Positions 49,560 to 62,147 are shown, numbered from the stretch's first letter. The stretch is 64,000 nt of DNA from Ilex aquifolium (GCA_951799425.1 OX637391.1:18028551-18092550), one strand, 5' to 3'. The notes: generated by a model from the sequence alone, not told the origin. Translations and numbers: made by a program.

Positions 49560-51535
49560 TCAAGAAAACAAGTTTTTTGCTTGGTTTTAGACTTAAAAAA
49601 TCAGTGTGGACCGCTCTATGCTCGCTTACCTTTGGTAGAGCGATCTTTTATAACTTAGGGAGGTCTAATGGGAAAATACCATGGAGGAGATTGGGTTCTC
49701 TCTATGAGCTTGCTCTAGCGATCTCATAGTTGCTCGAGCAGTCTGCTCTCCTACTTAGGATGGGAACCTCGTTTTCATTACAATGACAACCATCCTCCCA
49801 CCTATCAAACAGTCTTTCGCGAATTTGAATTTTTTTATTGATCAAGATTATCCTTATTCCGGACTTATAAATAGGGAGAATCTTTTCTACAGCTAGGTTA
49901 AGCTTCTTGTGAGTATTTTGAGAGATAAATCTTATCTTCAACCTTGACAGCTTCAACCATAACCCTAAATCCCTAACCACAATGGCTATCATCTTGTAAT
50001 TCCTCTCCAACCTCACAACTTGGAGAAGAAGAACTTGTTTGGGTGAAGACCAAGGGCGGAGCCACATGGGGACCAGGGTGGGCACTTGCCCCTCCCATTT
50101 TTTGGATCACCTTTAATGAGGACACATAAAATTATTTAATACATTATATTTGTCCCTCTTAAATTTTTGAAAATTTCAATAATTGTTCTAGTCTTTTCTT
50201 TTTTTCAATAAGTTAGTGGTCCACTAACCCTCTAAAATAAATGCTTTATTTTTGGATTGAGTACTTCAGATATAACTATCCTAATCTATTTGTATATTGA
50301 CCAAAAGACAATATTTCTCTTTATCTAACATAATGTTCATTACTTTTTACGAACAATTTTTAGTTTTCATTTACCATTTTTTTAGTAATAGTAGTCTATA
50401 ATCCAATAAAATACGGTTTGTATACAAAACATAAAAGTTGTAACCCAAAAATATTTTAAGCTACTTCGAATAGAGAATTTCTCCATAAGATCGAAAATGA
50501 TCTCAAGTAAGTTTTGCAACTAAATGAATAATAATTTTACTACGAACTTGTGATTGTGCGCATTGATAGAAACTTAGTGAAAATTAATTTATATTTAATT
50601 AATATATAAAATTTAGAGATTTTAAATAACGTTATATTTTATTGAAATATATAATAGAGTCAAAATATACTAAAAAAAATATTTTATGATTTTTTATTCA
50701 GATTTTATTTCGGCTAAATAAAAATTGAATTTACTACTTTACATTAATTTTGTTTTTATTCTTAATTTTTGTCATTCTTGAACTTAATTTTTTTTGTATC
50801 AACTAATTAAATATTTTTAGTTATATTTTTGCCCCTCTTCATAGATATTTTTAGCTCAGCCCCTGGTGAAAACCAAACACATTGGAGTGTGCAAACCAAG
50901 AGTCTTGGTTGTGAAGCCTTGAATATTGCTTGAGGCCTAAACAAACCGTGTGACGGGAAGTTTAAGTGAAGCTATCAAGACATCGAATGAGGCCCTTTGA
51001 CATAGAGATTTATTGAAGGAGAAGAGTGTCTAGCCATGTGGATTGGTTGAGGTATAAAACTCAATTTTAGATTAACTTTGGTTTAATGGATTAGGTTTTA
51101 GTAAATCGAGTAGGTTCCTCATGATTTTTTTCGAGAATGATTTCTGCGTCAACAAATCACTTATGTTATTTATTGTTTTTACAAATACACTTGTGTTTTG
51201 ATGCACTCACGGGCACTATATGTTTGATCAATTAATTGTCTGAATCTACATATCACATATAATTGCTTAATTGGGTTTGGGTTGCCTTGGTTGGGACCGT
51301 CATGTGAGATTGAGTGTTAATTAACAAATTGATAAAATCAATATACTAATCTACATGGGTATTTTGGGTTGTGGTGTTTGAATAGGTGTTCTCATTTAAA
51401 ATTTTCATATCATTATGAGAAGAAATAATCGAAGTTGAATTGGGTTAAAATTGGTGTTTGTCTGAGCAAAATTTTGAAAAACCTATTCACCCCCCTCTAG
51501 CGTGCGATTTCTCAAGTGAAAGATCCTACACGTAA
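49560..51535 (+). mobile_element. SIRE/Maximus-type copia LTR, interrupted
   Basis: The stretch carries CTTATAAATAGGGAG (about 49864), a TATA-like box, and ends near CTATTCACCCCCCTCTAG (51484-51501), the usual end block of SIRE-type LTRs. Upstream GAGCGATCT and TGCTCGAGCAGTCTGCTC blocks also fit. A hAT MITE sits inside. No primer site or coding part follows, so this is a solo or truncated LTR with unclear left end. Confidence 0.4.
50051..50865. mobile_element. hAT MITE with Tip100-like ends
   Basis: The left end CAAGGGCGGAGCCA and the right end TAGCTCAGCCCCTG form an imperfect inverted repeat. They are flanked by GTGAAGAC (50043-50050) and GTGAAAAC (50866-50873), an 8-bp duplication with one mismatch. 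815 bp, AT-rich, no transposase. The left end closely matches the hAT element at 13295-15537. Confidence 0.75.
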
Positions 51536-52062
51536 AGGGTTTTATTTTCCCTACACATTCTTATATGTTAAAGTAAGAGTTTGAATACAATCAATATGAT
51601 AGGAATCTTGGACAAGAATATTCTCCCTTCGCGGAGCTCTCTCCCTCCCCATCATGGTGAACCCCAACTGAAGTTCTATGCTCACCCACTTTTGGAATTC
51701 AATCAGCATCTCCCCCACCATTAATCTGACTCCTCCATGAAAAATCCCTTACCTGAATCTTTGGAATCATTACTATCCCCTAGAAGCATTTGAGCCACCC
51801 TCTCATTTCTAATAACAAAATCCATTTGTTAAAATTCTCGTGGAAATTTTCAAAAATCATAATACCCTTGAACCACCGGCAAAAAGAAACTACCACATTC
51901 CCAACCTCAGAATCACTCGTCAACTAGACGATACCACATACAACATCCTACACCAATCACGCCTCATCGGAAGACTATACTTAGGAAAAAACAACAAAAA
52001 CACAATAAAAATCATATTTGAAAGACCTTGAAATTTAAACAAACAACTTCAAATCAGGGCAG
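51536..52062. other. Intergenic stretch with an A/C-rich frame
   Basis: A frame at 51840-52031 reads DDTTYNILHQSRLIGRLYLG; it is almost free of G on the plus strand and I do not recognise it. Nothing else supported. Confidence 0.35.
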
Positions 52063-53564
52063 TGATGAGGTGTTGTGTTCCCTAGAGGGAAAAGGTAAGT
52101 TGTAGTTGGATGGAGGGAATCACAGATGTAGCTAGAACTAGGGAATCAACTGCCTATGTTGAGTCAATACCTTGATTATAGGAGTAGCTTCTTTGGAGTC
52201 AATTAACAAGGTAGTGCATCAATTACGGGCTGTTATCATGTTTGGGTACTAAGAAATTGTTAATTTTTATTCCTTGTATTTAGGAAAGTCTCCTCTATAC
52301 AATGTAAAAATTGTAGGAGAATTGAGGCATTGAATATTCTCAGTTTTTTCTAATCATCTTATTCACAGTAATAAGAGAAGGTTTCCCCCTAGAACAATAA
52401 ATTATTGGATATCCTATTATTTTTTCCTAGGGATATCATCTGGTATCAGAGCAATGATCATATCTGTGGTCAAAACTCTTATGGCGGAAGGGATTAAATC
52501 TCAAGAGGCTAAGCACATGGAAAAAGCAATCAAATAGCTTCTTGAGAATTCGGATTCTCACAATGAGACTCTTAGGAACTCTGACAGTGGATGGAAGCTA
52601 TGAATATGAAGTATGAAAAATGGTTTCACGGCAAACTGGTCCAAACATGAGGATAAGGTGTACTTGGCCTCGATCAACTTGGAGAACAAGGCCATTAGTT
52701 GGTTCCAAAACTACGAAACAACTAGCGACTAAATTAGGTGGAAAGGATTTTTCAAAGACTTTCTTATGTAATTTGGTCCCAATGCTTATGATGATCTTGT
52801 TAAAATTTACCAAGAAGAATTTGAAACTCTTATAAGTCACACTAAAAGTCTTTCTATAGAATTTCTTGTAAGTTGTTTCACCAATGGATTCCAAACTAAG
52901 GTAAGGAATGGAGTCATGAGGTTTGGCCCTACCACCTTAAGTCATAGGGCTTGCTTTATTGCAAGAAGAAACAATGGAATCAGTCAATTGGAAGGTTCGT
53001 GCACCCCTCAAATCCAATTCCAACCTCCCAAAACCAATACTGCCCAATGCACGAGCCATGAATTATCTCCCGCCTATCAAGAGAATCTCCCAAATTAAGA
53101 TGGATGAGCAGAGGGCAATGGGATTTTGCTATTACTACAATGAGAAGTATGTTATGTGCCATCGATACAAGAAGGGACATATTTATCTATTGGAGGGAAA
53201 ATAATTGTTGGAAGAAGGTGTAAGAATTGAATTAGAGGAATCCATTGAAGGAAACAATACCGGGGAAAACCCATTTATCTTGATCATACTTTGGATGGGT
53301 CACTGTCTTATCAAACCATGCGCATACGGGGCTTTATTAAGCGACAACCGATCACCATACTTATGTATTCTAGAAGTGTTCACAACTTCTTAGACCCAAG
53401 TGTTTCCAATTGAATAGGATGTTGTAGCCATCAAACCAATCCTCTATCAATAGCTACGGTTGACGACAACAAGGTCAATAGTAAAGTAGTTTGTGACAAC
53501 TCAAAAGGGTCATACAAGGGACTGAATTTCAGGATCTTTTTGACTTTTATAATTAGGAGGTACT
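52063..53564 (+). mobile_element. Truncated Ty3/gypsy element (Reina-like): LTR, gag, protease
   Basis: An LTR-like stretch (about 52063-52438, ending ATCA) is followed by the primer site TGGTATCAGAGC (52441-52452). Behind it are gag (about 52482-53100, with NLENKAISWFQNYE and FGPNAYDDL), a degenerate zinc-knuckle region, then the protease region with QTMRIRGF and SVHNFLDPSV (about 53310-53400). The rest of pol is absent; the LTR of element J abuts at 53565. It is broken in several places. Gag and protease order and wording fit plant chromovirus-type gypsy. Confidence 0.65.
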
Positions 53565-54868
53565 TGTTGGATCGGCAGTCCCAAGATCCGTTGACGGCAC
53601 ATATAATTGATTACAAATTCATCTATTAACCCTATAAGGAGGAAATAGGGTTTAATTTTGATGAGTAGATTTGCACGAACAAAGATAGATATAGATCAAA
53701 CAGTAGACTCAATGGAGCTCATGATCTTCTACTGTATATCTTTCCATGCCAAAATTCGAATATAGTGTGGGCTGCAATCCTCCAGATTTTCTCTCTTGCG
53801 CTCTCTCTCTCTCTCTACCTCTTTTAAACATGAAGGTAAAGGTTGTGGCTGAGAGAACCAGTGAGTGCTTCTATTTATAGGCTACAGCAGAGACACTGAT
53901 GAGAAATAAGAGATGGGCTTCCAATGGGTCTAGGAATCTTATGTTCAATCCAAAACAAACATTCTATAGTCCATTAATAATTAGTAGTCTACTAAACACT
54001 TATTATTGATCTCCTAGGTCTTATCTCAAAATTATATTTCAAGTTCCTCGTTATTATATGTTTAATAATCTCTCCACATTTAAAATTACAGATATCTGTC
54101 AATTAATTAAATTGTTAACAATCATATTTAATTGACTTTTTTTTTTTATCTTTGAGATCTTACCACTCAACTTATTTATCATGCTGGATAATTAAATTCA
54201 CGTGTAAGGTTTGACATAGACAAAACTTATGACCTTCCTCAAGAGGACATCATCAACCTATTTAAAATATCAGAACGTAATTTTCTTTAATAATTAATCT
54301 TCACCATACAAATAATATCATCTCCCAATTCACTGAGTTTGTTGACTCAAATATGCATCTCACTTTTTTATGGATTAAAATAACAATTGTTATATGCACG
54401 TGCCCATTAAATATATCATAATTAAGAGTTTAAGCAATCATAATAACCATGAGGTATTTATTTTCTTATTTAATCAATAAAAAAAATAACTTCAATAATG
54501 GTCATGTCCAATATACAATGTGTACTAGTGCAACAATCTAAGACATCAGACAGTCTTCTATAGCTAAGACATATTATGCCAGAAGATTTTATTACAATCC
54601 TACTAATGGTGTGTCAAATTCCAACTAAGACTATGAACCTTTACTCATATCATACAAGGATCCGATAATCTGATCTTCTGTGTATAAACCGAACTTTACA
54701 AACCATATTTTCTACAATATAAAATAAAAAACACATATGCATAACATATATTTAATATAATGCAAATATTTTACACATACAGATTTTCAATAGAGAATTA
54801 AGAACTTTTATTAAATAATAAATTGAGTTTCTTTACAAAAACCTAGTTTTTAGTACATAACTCTATCA
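53565..54868 (-). repeat. 3' LTR of element J (copia, minus strand)
   Basis: About 1.3 kb with TG...CA ends, closely similar to 56536-57795. On the minus strand it directly follows the RNase H end and a GGAAAAA purine stretch. A (TC)n tract lies near 53796-53814. Confidence 0.75.
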
Positions 54869-57800
54869 ATTTTTCCACTTATACACGTGACTGTCAAAAG
54901 TCTTTGATGGTAAGCTCTTTGTGAAGGGATCTGCTAGGTTGTTTATTGATGCAATCTTAGTCACCATTACATTACCTCTTCCCACGATGTCTCGTATCAT
55001 GTGATATTTACGCTCAATTTGTTTCCCCTTCTTATGGGTTCTTGGCTCCCTTGAATTAGCAGTTGCTCCGCTATTGTCACAATAAAATGTAATAGCTGAT
55101 CTTAATGAAGGTATCACTTCTAAATCTATAAAAGAATTTTTTAAAGCAAACTGCCTCTTTGGCTGCCTTAGAAGCTGCCACATATTCGACCTCTATGATG
55201 GAATCAATAGTAAAAGATTGTTTGATACTCCTCCAATTTATGGCTTCACCTCCTAGAGTAAACACATATCCTAAGGTAGACTTCTTGGAATTTTTATCTG
55301 AATGAAAATCAAAGTCTATGTACCTGAGGAGTACTAGACTACCTACCTGGAAAACCAATGTATAATCTCTCGTCCTTTTCAAGTATTTGAGAATATGTTT
55401 TACTATAGTCCAATGCTCTTTATCTCTTCTGGTGTTCTAGGACACTGCTTCTTTGATAGATAAACTCCATGTCTAAAAGGAAGAAATATTTTCTTGGAAT
55501 TTTGCATTCTAAAATGGTCTAGAATGGTATCAATATAGGTAGTCTGAAATAAGTCTAACATTCTATCCTTGCGATCTCACATAAACTTGATCCCAAGGAT
55601 ATGACTAGCTTTTCTTAAATCTTTCATATCGAACTGATTGGATAACCATACCCTAACTGAAGCAAACAACCCCACATCATTTTCGATGATTAAGATATTA
55701 TCCACATAAAGTACTATGAACACCACTACGTTTCCGTCACTCTTTTTATACACACGTGACTCATCCGGACATTGAACAAAATCATAAGATTTTATAGTCT
55801 GATAAAAATGAATGTTCCAAGAGCTAGACGTCTGCTTAAGTCCATAAATAGACCTCTTAAGCTTGCACACTAGATGTTCTTGGCTCTTTGCTATGAATTT
55901 GTTTGGTTGCACCATCCATTTACCAAACAAGATTCTCGTTAAGGAATGTTGTCTTGACATCCATTTACCAAATCTCGTAATCAATATGTGCCGCAATGGA
56001 TAAGAGAATTCGGATCGACTTTAGCATAACTACCGGCAAAAAAGTCTCCTCATAATCGATTCCCTCATTTTGAGTAAACACTTTCGCAACAAGTCTTAAC
56101 TTAAAAGTTTCCACCTTACCATCTGATCATTTTTTCCTCTTATATAACCACTTGCATCCAATGGGTTTTTATCCCATCGAGTGGTTCTACAAGTTTCCAT
56201 GCCTGATTGGAGTACATAGACTCCATCTCAAACACCATAACTTTTTGCCATAGTTCTATATCTTTAACTTGGAGTGCTTCATTGTAGATACTGGGATCCT
56301 CAAGGATCTTGTCAAAAGACTCTCACAATAATGTATAAAGTTTGGGTTAACGAATAACCCTCTCACTATGACGAGACACTACCTGCATTTATGTATCATT
56401 AGTGACATGTTGTGCAGGTTTTGCACGAGTATCAATATTGCACCCACTACGACGAGGCAATGAGATATCGTCTACTCTTTCATGGGATGTTTCCTCTTGT
56501 ACAGTTGGCATGGAAGAAGTTTTCCCTAATCAATCTGTTAGAACGAAAATCCCAAGAATCGTTGATACAGCGTATAGATCGAATACTGCCATGTTGTTCA
56601 AATAAAACGAATAGATGTATACCATGAATGATGGGTAGAACATAGAACTGTACTAATCTTTGTTTTGCAGCGTTCTTGTCCCGTTGTTATGGTCACATAA
56701 TTTTTATTATCATTTTATGTGATTAGATCCCACGATGGTTTATTCGTGGTTAATACTATTCCAAAGGATTTATACAATGGTTTATTATTTTTCTGTAATA
56801 ATTATAGTAGTATGTGAACTCCCTCATGGAAAAATAAGGATCGGACTTCCAATGGGCCTAGAATTCCTATGTTCAACCCAAAACAAACATCATATAGTCC
56901 ATTAATAATAATTTCGTCCACTAAAAACTTATTATTGATCTCCTGAACCTTATCTCAAAATTATATTATGAACACCTTATTATTATATGTTTAATAATCT
57001 CCCCATGTTTAAGATTACAGATGTCCATCAATTAAATAAATTACTGACAATTATATTTAATTGACTTCTTTTATTCCTTGAGACCTTCCCACTCAACTTG
57101 TTTGTCATGTCAGATAATTAAATCCACCTGCAGGGTTTGACATGGACAAAACTTATGAGTTTCCTCAAGAGGACATCATCAACCTATTTAAATACCAGGA
57201 TGTGATTTTCTTTAATAATTAATTTTCACTATACAAATAATATCGTCTTCCAACTCACCTAGCTTATTGACTCAATATGAATCTCACTATTTAATGAATT
57301 AAAGTGATAATCATTATATGCATGTGACAATTAAATATCTCAGGATTAAGAACATAATCAATCATAATAATCATGAGGTATTTATTATCTTATTGAATCA
57401 GTAAAGATAATAACTTCAACATGGGTCTGCTCAATACACAAGGTGTACTAGTACAATAATCCGAGACATCAAACAGTCTCCTACAGTCAAGACAGACTAT
57501 GCTAGAATATTACACTACAATCATACTGATGGTGTGTTCAATTCCATCTAGAATTGTGAACATATATTCATATTATACAAGGATCCGATAATCTGGTCTT
57601 TTGTGCATAAGCCAAACTTTACACACCAGATTATCTACAATGTAAAATATAAGACACACATGCATACCATATATCAAATATAATGCAAATATTTTTTCCA
57701 CATAGATTCTCAATAAAATAGAAAGAAAAAACTTCTATTAATTAATAAAACGAGTTTCACTATAAAAAATAAGTTTTTAGTATATAACTCTATCACTATC

Positions 57801-58695
57801 TCCTCTCAACTCCTCGAAAGCAATTCTACTCTTAGGCTTGTGATCCTTCACGTACTCTTTCTCTAAGAATCTGGCATTGGTGCTAACAATGACCTTCTAA
57901 TCCTTAGGACTATATAAAGACTACATTTTATTCCTCTTGGATACCCTATAAACAAACAAACTTATATTCTCGATTCGAGCTTATTTGCATTCTCTTTTAG
58001 TATAGGTGCTAGATTCCCCATATCATAATATACCACAGGCTAGGCTTATGCCCAGTCAATAGTTTTGTGGGAGTAGTAGGTACTGACTTAGATGATACCA
58101 AGTTCAGAATATATGTTGTAGATTCCAAGGCATATCCCAAAAAGGAATTAGGTAAAACTAGGTGCAAACAACTGGAATGTAATCCCTACCCCTGATTTGT
58201 AGTCCCTAAACTCTCCTAAGAGGTATTCGCCACCATGATCTGATCGTAATGTCTTGATACACTTCCCTTGACGCTTCTCCATTTCGTCTCAAACGCTTTG
58301 AATTTCTCAAAGCATTCAAGCTTATAGCACATCAAATAAATGTACCCATAACTTGAATAATCATCCATGAAAATGATGAAATATTCAAAGCCCCCTCTAG
58401 CTTGGACAGTCATAGGTCCACACAAATCAGAATAAACCAATGCCAACAAATCTTTTCCTCTATATCCCTTAGTCATAAAAGGCCTCTTGGTCATAAAAGG
58501 TATCTTGGTCATTTTACCTTCCAAGCAAGATTCACAAACTAGAAGTACCTCCACTACCAATAAACTCAATGGTCCATTTTAGACCAATATTTGAATCCTC
58601 TATAAGTTAATATGACCCAAGCGTAAGTGCCAAAGATACGTTTGGTTCATTTTAAAAGGTTCATTTTCTCTTACATGATGAGGTACTATTGTTAT
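54869..58695 (-). mobile_element. Element J: Ty1/copia remnant on the minus strand
   Basis: On the minus strand the order is pre-integrase and integrase (58690-57801, with LWHLRLGHINL, CESCLEGKMTK and GYRGKDLLALVYSDLCGPM), the integrase-RT linker, reverse transcriptase (about 56330-55577, with CKLKRSIYGLKQTSSSW and LYVDNILI) and RNase H (55382-54866, ending NNLADPFTKSLPSKTF). A solo LTR of the same family sits in the linker. Gag, protease and the 5' LTR are missing at the junction with a hAT remnant near 58695. It is broken in many places. Confidence 0.78.
56536..57795. mobile_element. Solo LTR inside element J
   Basis: A 1260-bp copy of the element J LTR starts TGTTAGAACG and ends TCTATCA, lying in the integrase-RT linker. 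The flanks CAATC (56531-56535) and CTATC (57796-57800) are a 5-bp duplication with one mismatch. Element J coding sequence continues on both sides, so this is a later insertion reduced to one LTR. Confidence 0.7.
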
Positions 58696-58719
58696 AGCAT
58701 AGTTCTTTCCTTTGCCATA

Positions 58720-59512
58720 GTGTTTGATCCTCGTTATAAGTTCAAGTTTGTTGAATTTTCATTTGCAAAGCTTGATCCTAAAACATGTGAAGAAAAGATA
58801 AGGAATGTCCGGATGAAGTTGCATTCACTCTTTCAAGAGTACAAGTGTTTCTCCCCGTCCACTTTTGCAACTAATCCATCAACAAAGAGAAATGCTTCCA
58901 GTTGAGTAGATGAAGATGAAATGGATGTAAGTATCATAGATTTATTAGTAACTTTCTTATATATTGTGTTTATATTAATGTAGGAGTTTGAGTTATTTGA
59001 CAGAGAACATTCTGGATTGAACAGAAATAAATCACAGTTGGATCTATACTTAGAAGAATCTTTACTTGATGTTCTACAGTTGCCTAGATGTTCGGAGACA
59101 AAATGCGCAGTTGGATGTTCTAAGTTTTTGGAAAGCAAATAGGACCCGATATCCAGAGCTTTCATTGATGGCCCGTGATGTGTTGAGCATTTCCATTACT
59201 ACAGTTGCCTCAGAATCAGTTTTTAATATTAGAGGCCATATCATTGAAAAATATCGTTGTTCAATTTTGCCAAAGAATATAGAGGCATTATTATGCACTC
59301 GAGATTGGTTACATGGTTTAGAAGGTAAAATTAAGTCTTGCAATTTCATGCTAATATTATAATTAATTGTTTTGAGATTTACAACATTAGAATTTAATGT
59401 TATGTACTTGCTTTAAGTAGTTCAAGAAGATTCAAATGAGGAGGAGGAACTTACAATTGACATTGAGAAATTAATTTCTGGATTTGGTGGCTCTTCAAAT
59501 GATGTGGAATGA
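58720..59512 (+). pseudogene. hAT transposase, C-terminal fragment
   Basis: Carries the hAT dimerisation domain (SxSSESVFNxxGxIIxxxR pattern), which holds transposase subunits together. The N-terminal zinc finger and most of the RNase H-like core are absent. An intron-like break with a GTAAGT-type donor lies about 58925-58980. Daysleeper-type domesticated genes share this domain, but the truncation and frameshift argue against a functional host gene. Confidence 0.75.
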
Positions 59513-59929
59513 ATCTTGGGAAGTTGGTGTGGAGTTTAATAATGATGCTGAAAATGGATATGTAAGGTTTTTTTGTGATTATTGTGAACTTGGTTCAACT
59601 ATTTGTTTAGTTTTTGCTTTTGGGACTAATAGTAAATTCAATTTTTTTGTTTTGGTTTAGGATGAAGAAGGTTCGTCAAAGAAGGAAGTGGAGTTTGACA
59701 CAATATTTGACAATGAATAGCATGTCTTATAATAGATTTCGTAATGTTCTTTTTAAACTTGTCCTAATGTTGGTTGAGCATGTGTTCCATTTGCTCGACC
59801 CAACTTGTGAGTATTAAATGATAAGGAGACATGGTGCTATGGTTATGTGTATCTTTTTTGGATGATTTCTTGTTATGATGAAGGATTGTTGTGAATTATT
59901 AGTATGAAATATGTTATGCGATGGAACAA

Positions 59930-60215
59930 CAATTGTGTTTGTGTTTTTATTTGTCAATGTGTAAGTGTTTGTATGTCACATTGTAACAAGATTGTGTGTT
60001 TGCGAGCGGCACTGTGTGTATATTTTTTTTGTTGATTATTGTGTATTTATTTTGGTGTAAGTGTGTGTGTGTATTTTGGTGTAACAGTATGTGTGTGCGT
60101 GTATGTGTGTATTTTGGTGTAGTAGTGTGTGTATTTTAGTGTAATAGTGTGTTTATTTTGGTGTAATAGTATGTGTGTATATTTTGGTGTAATTGTGTGT
60201 GTGTGTAATTTATGG
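59930..60215 (+). repeat. GTGTGT-TATTTTGGTGTAA minisatellite
   Basis: Imperfect tandem units of about 22-35 bp, each a (TG)n stretch followed by TATTTTGGTGTAATAG, repeat some seven times in the 3' part of the hAT element. Confidence 0.8.
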
Positions 60216-60334
60216 GTTAATGAGTTTAACTCAACCCATTGTCACTCATTTATTACGTGAGTGAAAAATAGATTTGATTTATTTTAAACTCAACCCAATT
60301 TAACCCAACTCAACCCACCCATTTGCCACCTCTA

Positions 60335-60552
60335 ATTGGATCTTTCAGGCTCCATTGCAACCTTCCATGGCGTATGACGAAACAGATTAGTGAAGAAGGA
60401 GGGATTTGGAGAGATTTTGGAAAATAGGGGTTAAGGATTTGAGGAAATAGCCAAGAAGGTTGTTTTTGTGTACAGAAGAAGGGGATTCTGTTCTGAAAAA
60501 AAAAAAATACGCCGTTCCATTAAACCGCATAGCATAGCATAGCATGCAGTTA
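60335..60552. other. Short stretch between hAT end and MITE
   Basis: A run of GCATA repeats (GCATAGCATAGCATAGCATGC, from about 60528) precedes the MITE. No gene seen. Confidence 0.5.
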
Positions 60553-60919
60553 GAGCATCTCCAACCCACTCTCTATTTCTTCTTTTTTAGTTACTTTAGC
60601 TAGCCAAACACAAAAAATTCTCTCCAACCCACTCTCTATTCCACTCTCTATTTCCTACTTAACCCAAATGGCTCACCAAATGTGGTGAGCCATTTAAACT
60701 CTCTAAATTCTCTCTCTACCTTTTTTTTCTCTCTATCTCTCTATATATATGTTATACTTTTTTTAAATTATTGGAAGTTAGTAAAAGTTGGGTGTAATAG
60801 TTAACTAAAATAGAGAGTGTGGTTGGAGTGAATTTTAAAAAATTGCTAGCTAAAGTAGTGAATTGAATATTTAATTATATTTTGAGTAACCATTTTGTTG
60901 AGTGTGGTTGGAGATGCTC
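60553..60919. mobile_element. PIF/Harbinger (Tourist-like) MITE
   Basis: Inverted ends GAGCATCTCCAACC and GGTTGGAGATGCTC, flanked by perfect TTA duplications (60550-60552 and 60920-60922). 367 bp, AT-rich, no coding. Ends and duplication are those of PIF/Harbinger MITEs. Confidence 0.9.
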
Positions 60920-60922
60920 TTA

Positions 60923-61471
60923 GTCTTCAACCTAGGAGTCGGACCCCTCTATCTCCCCATCTCTCTGTTCCCACTCTTTTCTCTTATTGTTGATTTCCCC
61001 ATCTCCCCTTGCTGCCAGCCTGCCAGCAACCTTCTCCACGACCATGGATGGCATTACCCAGCGAAGAATGGCCTGCAGAGACCCACCATCGAGGTCCAGC
61101 GAGGTATCCCCCTCTCTCTCTTCGTTACCCACAATAGCCCATCGCCCCATAGCCCACCGTTCGCCTCCAAACCCCTAGCCAACCACCGCGTCCACCCCTT
61201 CTTCCCCAGCCCCCACTGCCACCGAAACCCACCACATCCTACTGAACACTCCACAAACCCAAAGTCAAACTTTTTACCCCAGCCGACCACGGCCCTCACC
61301 CCTTCCTCCTCCCTCGACGGTGCGCCGAAAACCCACTAAAAACCAAGTGTTTGTATTATAGCTTCAATGAGTTGGATAATCTTCTCCTTTAATTTTTTAT
61401 TTTTTTTTGGCTAAGTATGGTTTTTTGGTGTAGGTTGAAGTCCTTATTTTAATTGACTAATTATGATGTAG
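60923..61471 (+). other. GC-rich, C-rich stretch upstream of exon-like blocks
   Basis: About 60940-61340 is far richer in C and G than its surroundings, with a long Pro/Ser/His-rich plus-strand frame. It could be the 5' part of the relic gene that follows; the frame has no recognisable domain. Confidence 0.35.
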
Positions 61472-62147
61472 GTTGATGATGTTTTTGATCTGCAAGCCCA
61501 CCTTCTGCATGGTTTCTTTCACTGCTATTGGTTTTGCCATCTGATCTGCATCGATGGAATTGAAGGTGGTTCTGGGTGCGTGCGCAGTACAGAAATCATA
61601 CCCATTAGCAAATGGTTTTGAATTCGCACATTTATTACTGCATTTACTTTAGTTTTATCAAGAGTATATGCTCTGAATTTCTTGCTTTGTGCTTTTATAG
61701 GAAACTTTCAGTGGAGATGACAAACTATGGTGATGTCAATGACCTGGCGTCCAGAATAGATAAGGCCAGCAGAAGATGAACTGAATTTGGCTATGCTTGG
61801 AAAACTTAAAAGCTGGTGAGGAATATTGCCCTTTTACTCATCTGAGTTTTACTTCGTGTTATAAGTCAAATGCATTATATGCTCCTTATGATTTTGACTG
61901 TTATCATCTATTGATACTCACCTAGCATTATGTATTCCTCAACTAGAAAAGGAATATGATAGTCATCGTGGGTAATTGTGATTCTCTGGTTTTTTTTATT
62001 TTCTTGAGGTTCTTAGTGTGGTGTGTTGAATGAATATAGTAATAAACTTTATAAATGTTTCTACAGGTACTATGGGGTTGCACTGGATTTTGTTATCACA
62101 TTAGAGTGCAATTTTCCATGCCCAAGTAACAATGACGTGGGACTAAG
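61472..62147 (+). pseudogene. Three exon-like blocks; first resembles PHD-finger (MMD1-group) proteins
   Basis: Block one (61472-61575) reads VDDVFDLQAHLLHGFFHC and ICIDGIEGGS. This resembles the HLLHG..H..GFGHLL..NG.EGGS segment of plant MMD1-like PHD-finger proteins. Block two (61701-61815), between TATAG and CTG/GTGAG, reads PAEDELNLAMLGKLKSW but has an in-frame TAG at 61757-61759. Block three (62067-62147), between CTACAG and AAG/GTATTT, reads YYGVALDFVITLECNFPC. Blocks two and three join in phase across their splice sites. I do not recognise blocks two and three. It may be a relic gene or a chimera of captured pieces. Confidence 0.4.

Larger units (their letters stand above)
58696..60334 (+). 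mobile_element. 5'-truncated Ac-like hAT element with transposase C-terminus
   Basis: The left part encodes IVFDPRYKFKFVEFSFAKL (about 58711) and, after an intron-like gap, the hAT C-terminal dimerisation region. The latter includes LDVLSFWKANRTRYPELSLMA (to about 59170) and ASESVFNIRGHIIEKYR (about 59208). The frame shifts once just before LDVLSFWK. An acidic tail (EDSNEEEELTIDIEKL, about 59428) closes the gene near 59510. The right end, CAACCCACCCATTTGCCACCTCTA (60311-60334), is the typical terminus of Ac-like elements with repeated AACCCAAC motifs. The N-terminal BED finger and catalytic core are missing, so the copy is dead. Confidence 0.75.

Noticed and set aside
51840-52031. Almost G-free frame as a small gene
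   Set aside because: No start context, no domain and strong base skew; not supportable as a gene.
58720-59512. Domesticated hAT gene (Daysleeper type)
   Set aside because: N-terminus and core are missing, the frame shifts once, and an element terminus follows; a dead transposon fits better.
60902-61339. 145-residue Pro/Ser/His-rich frame as a host protein
   Set aside because: Its start lies inside the MITE end and no domain is seen; kept only as a GC-rich stretch.
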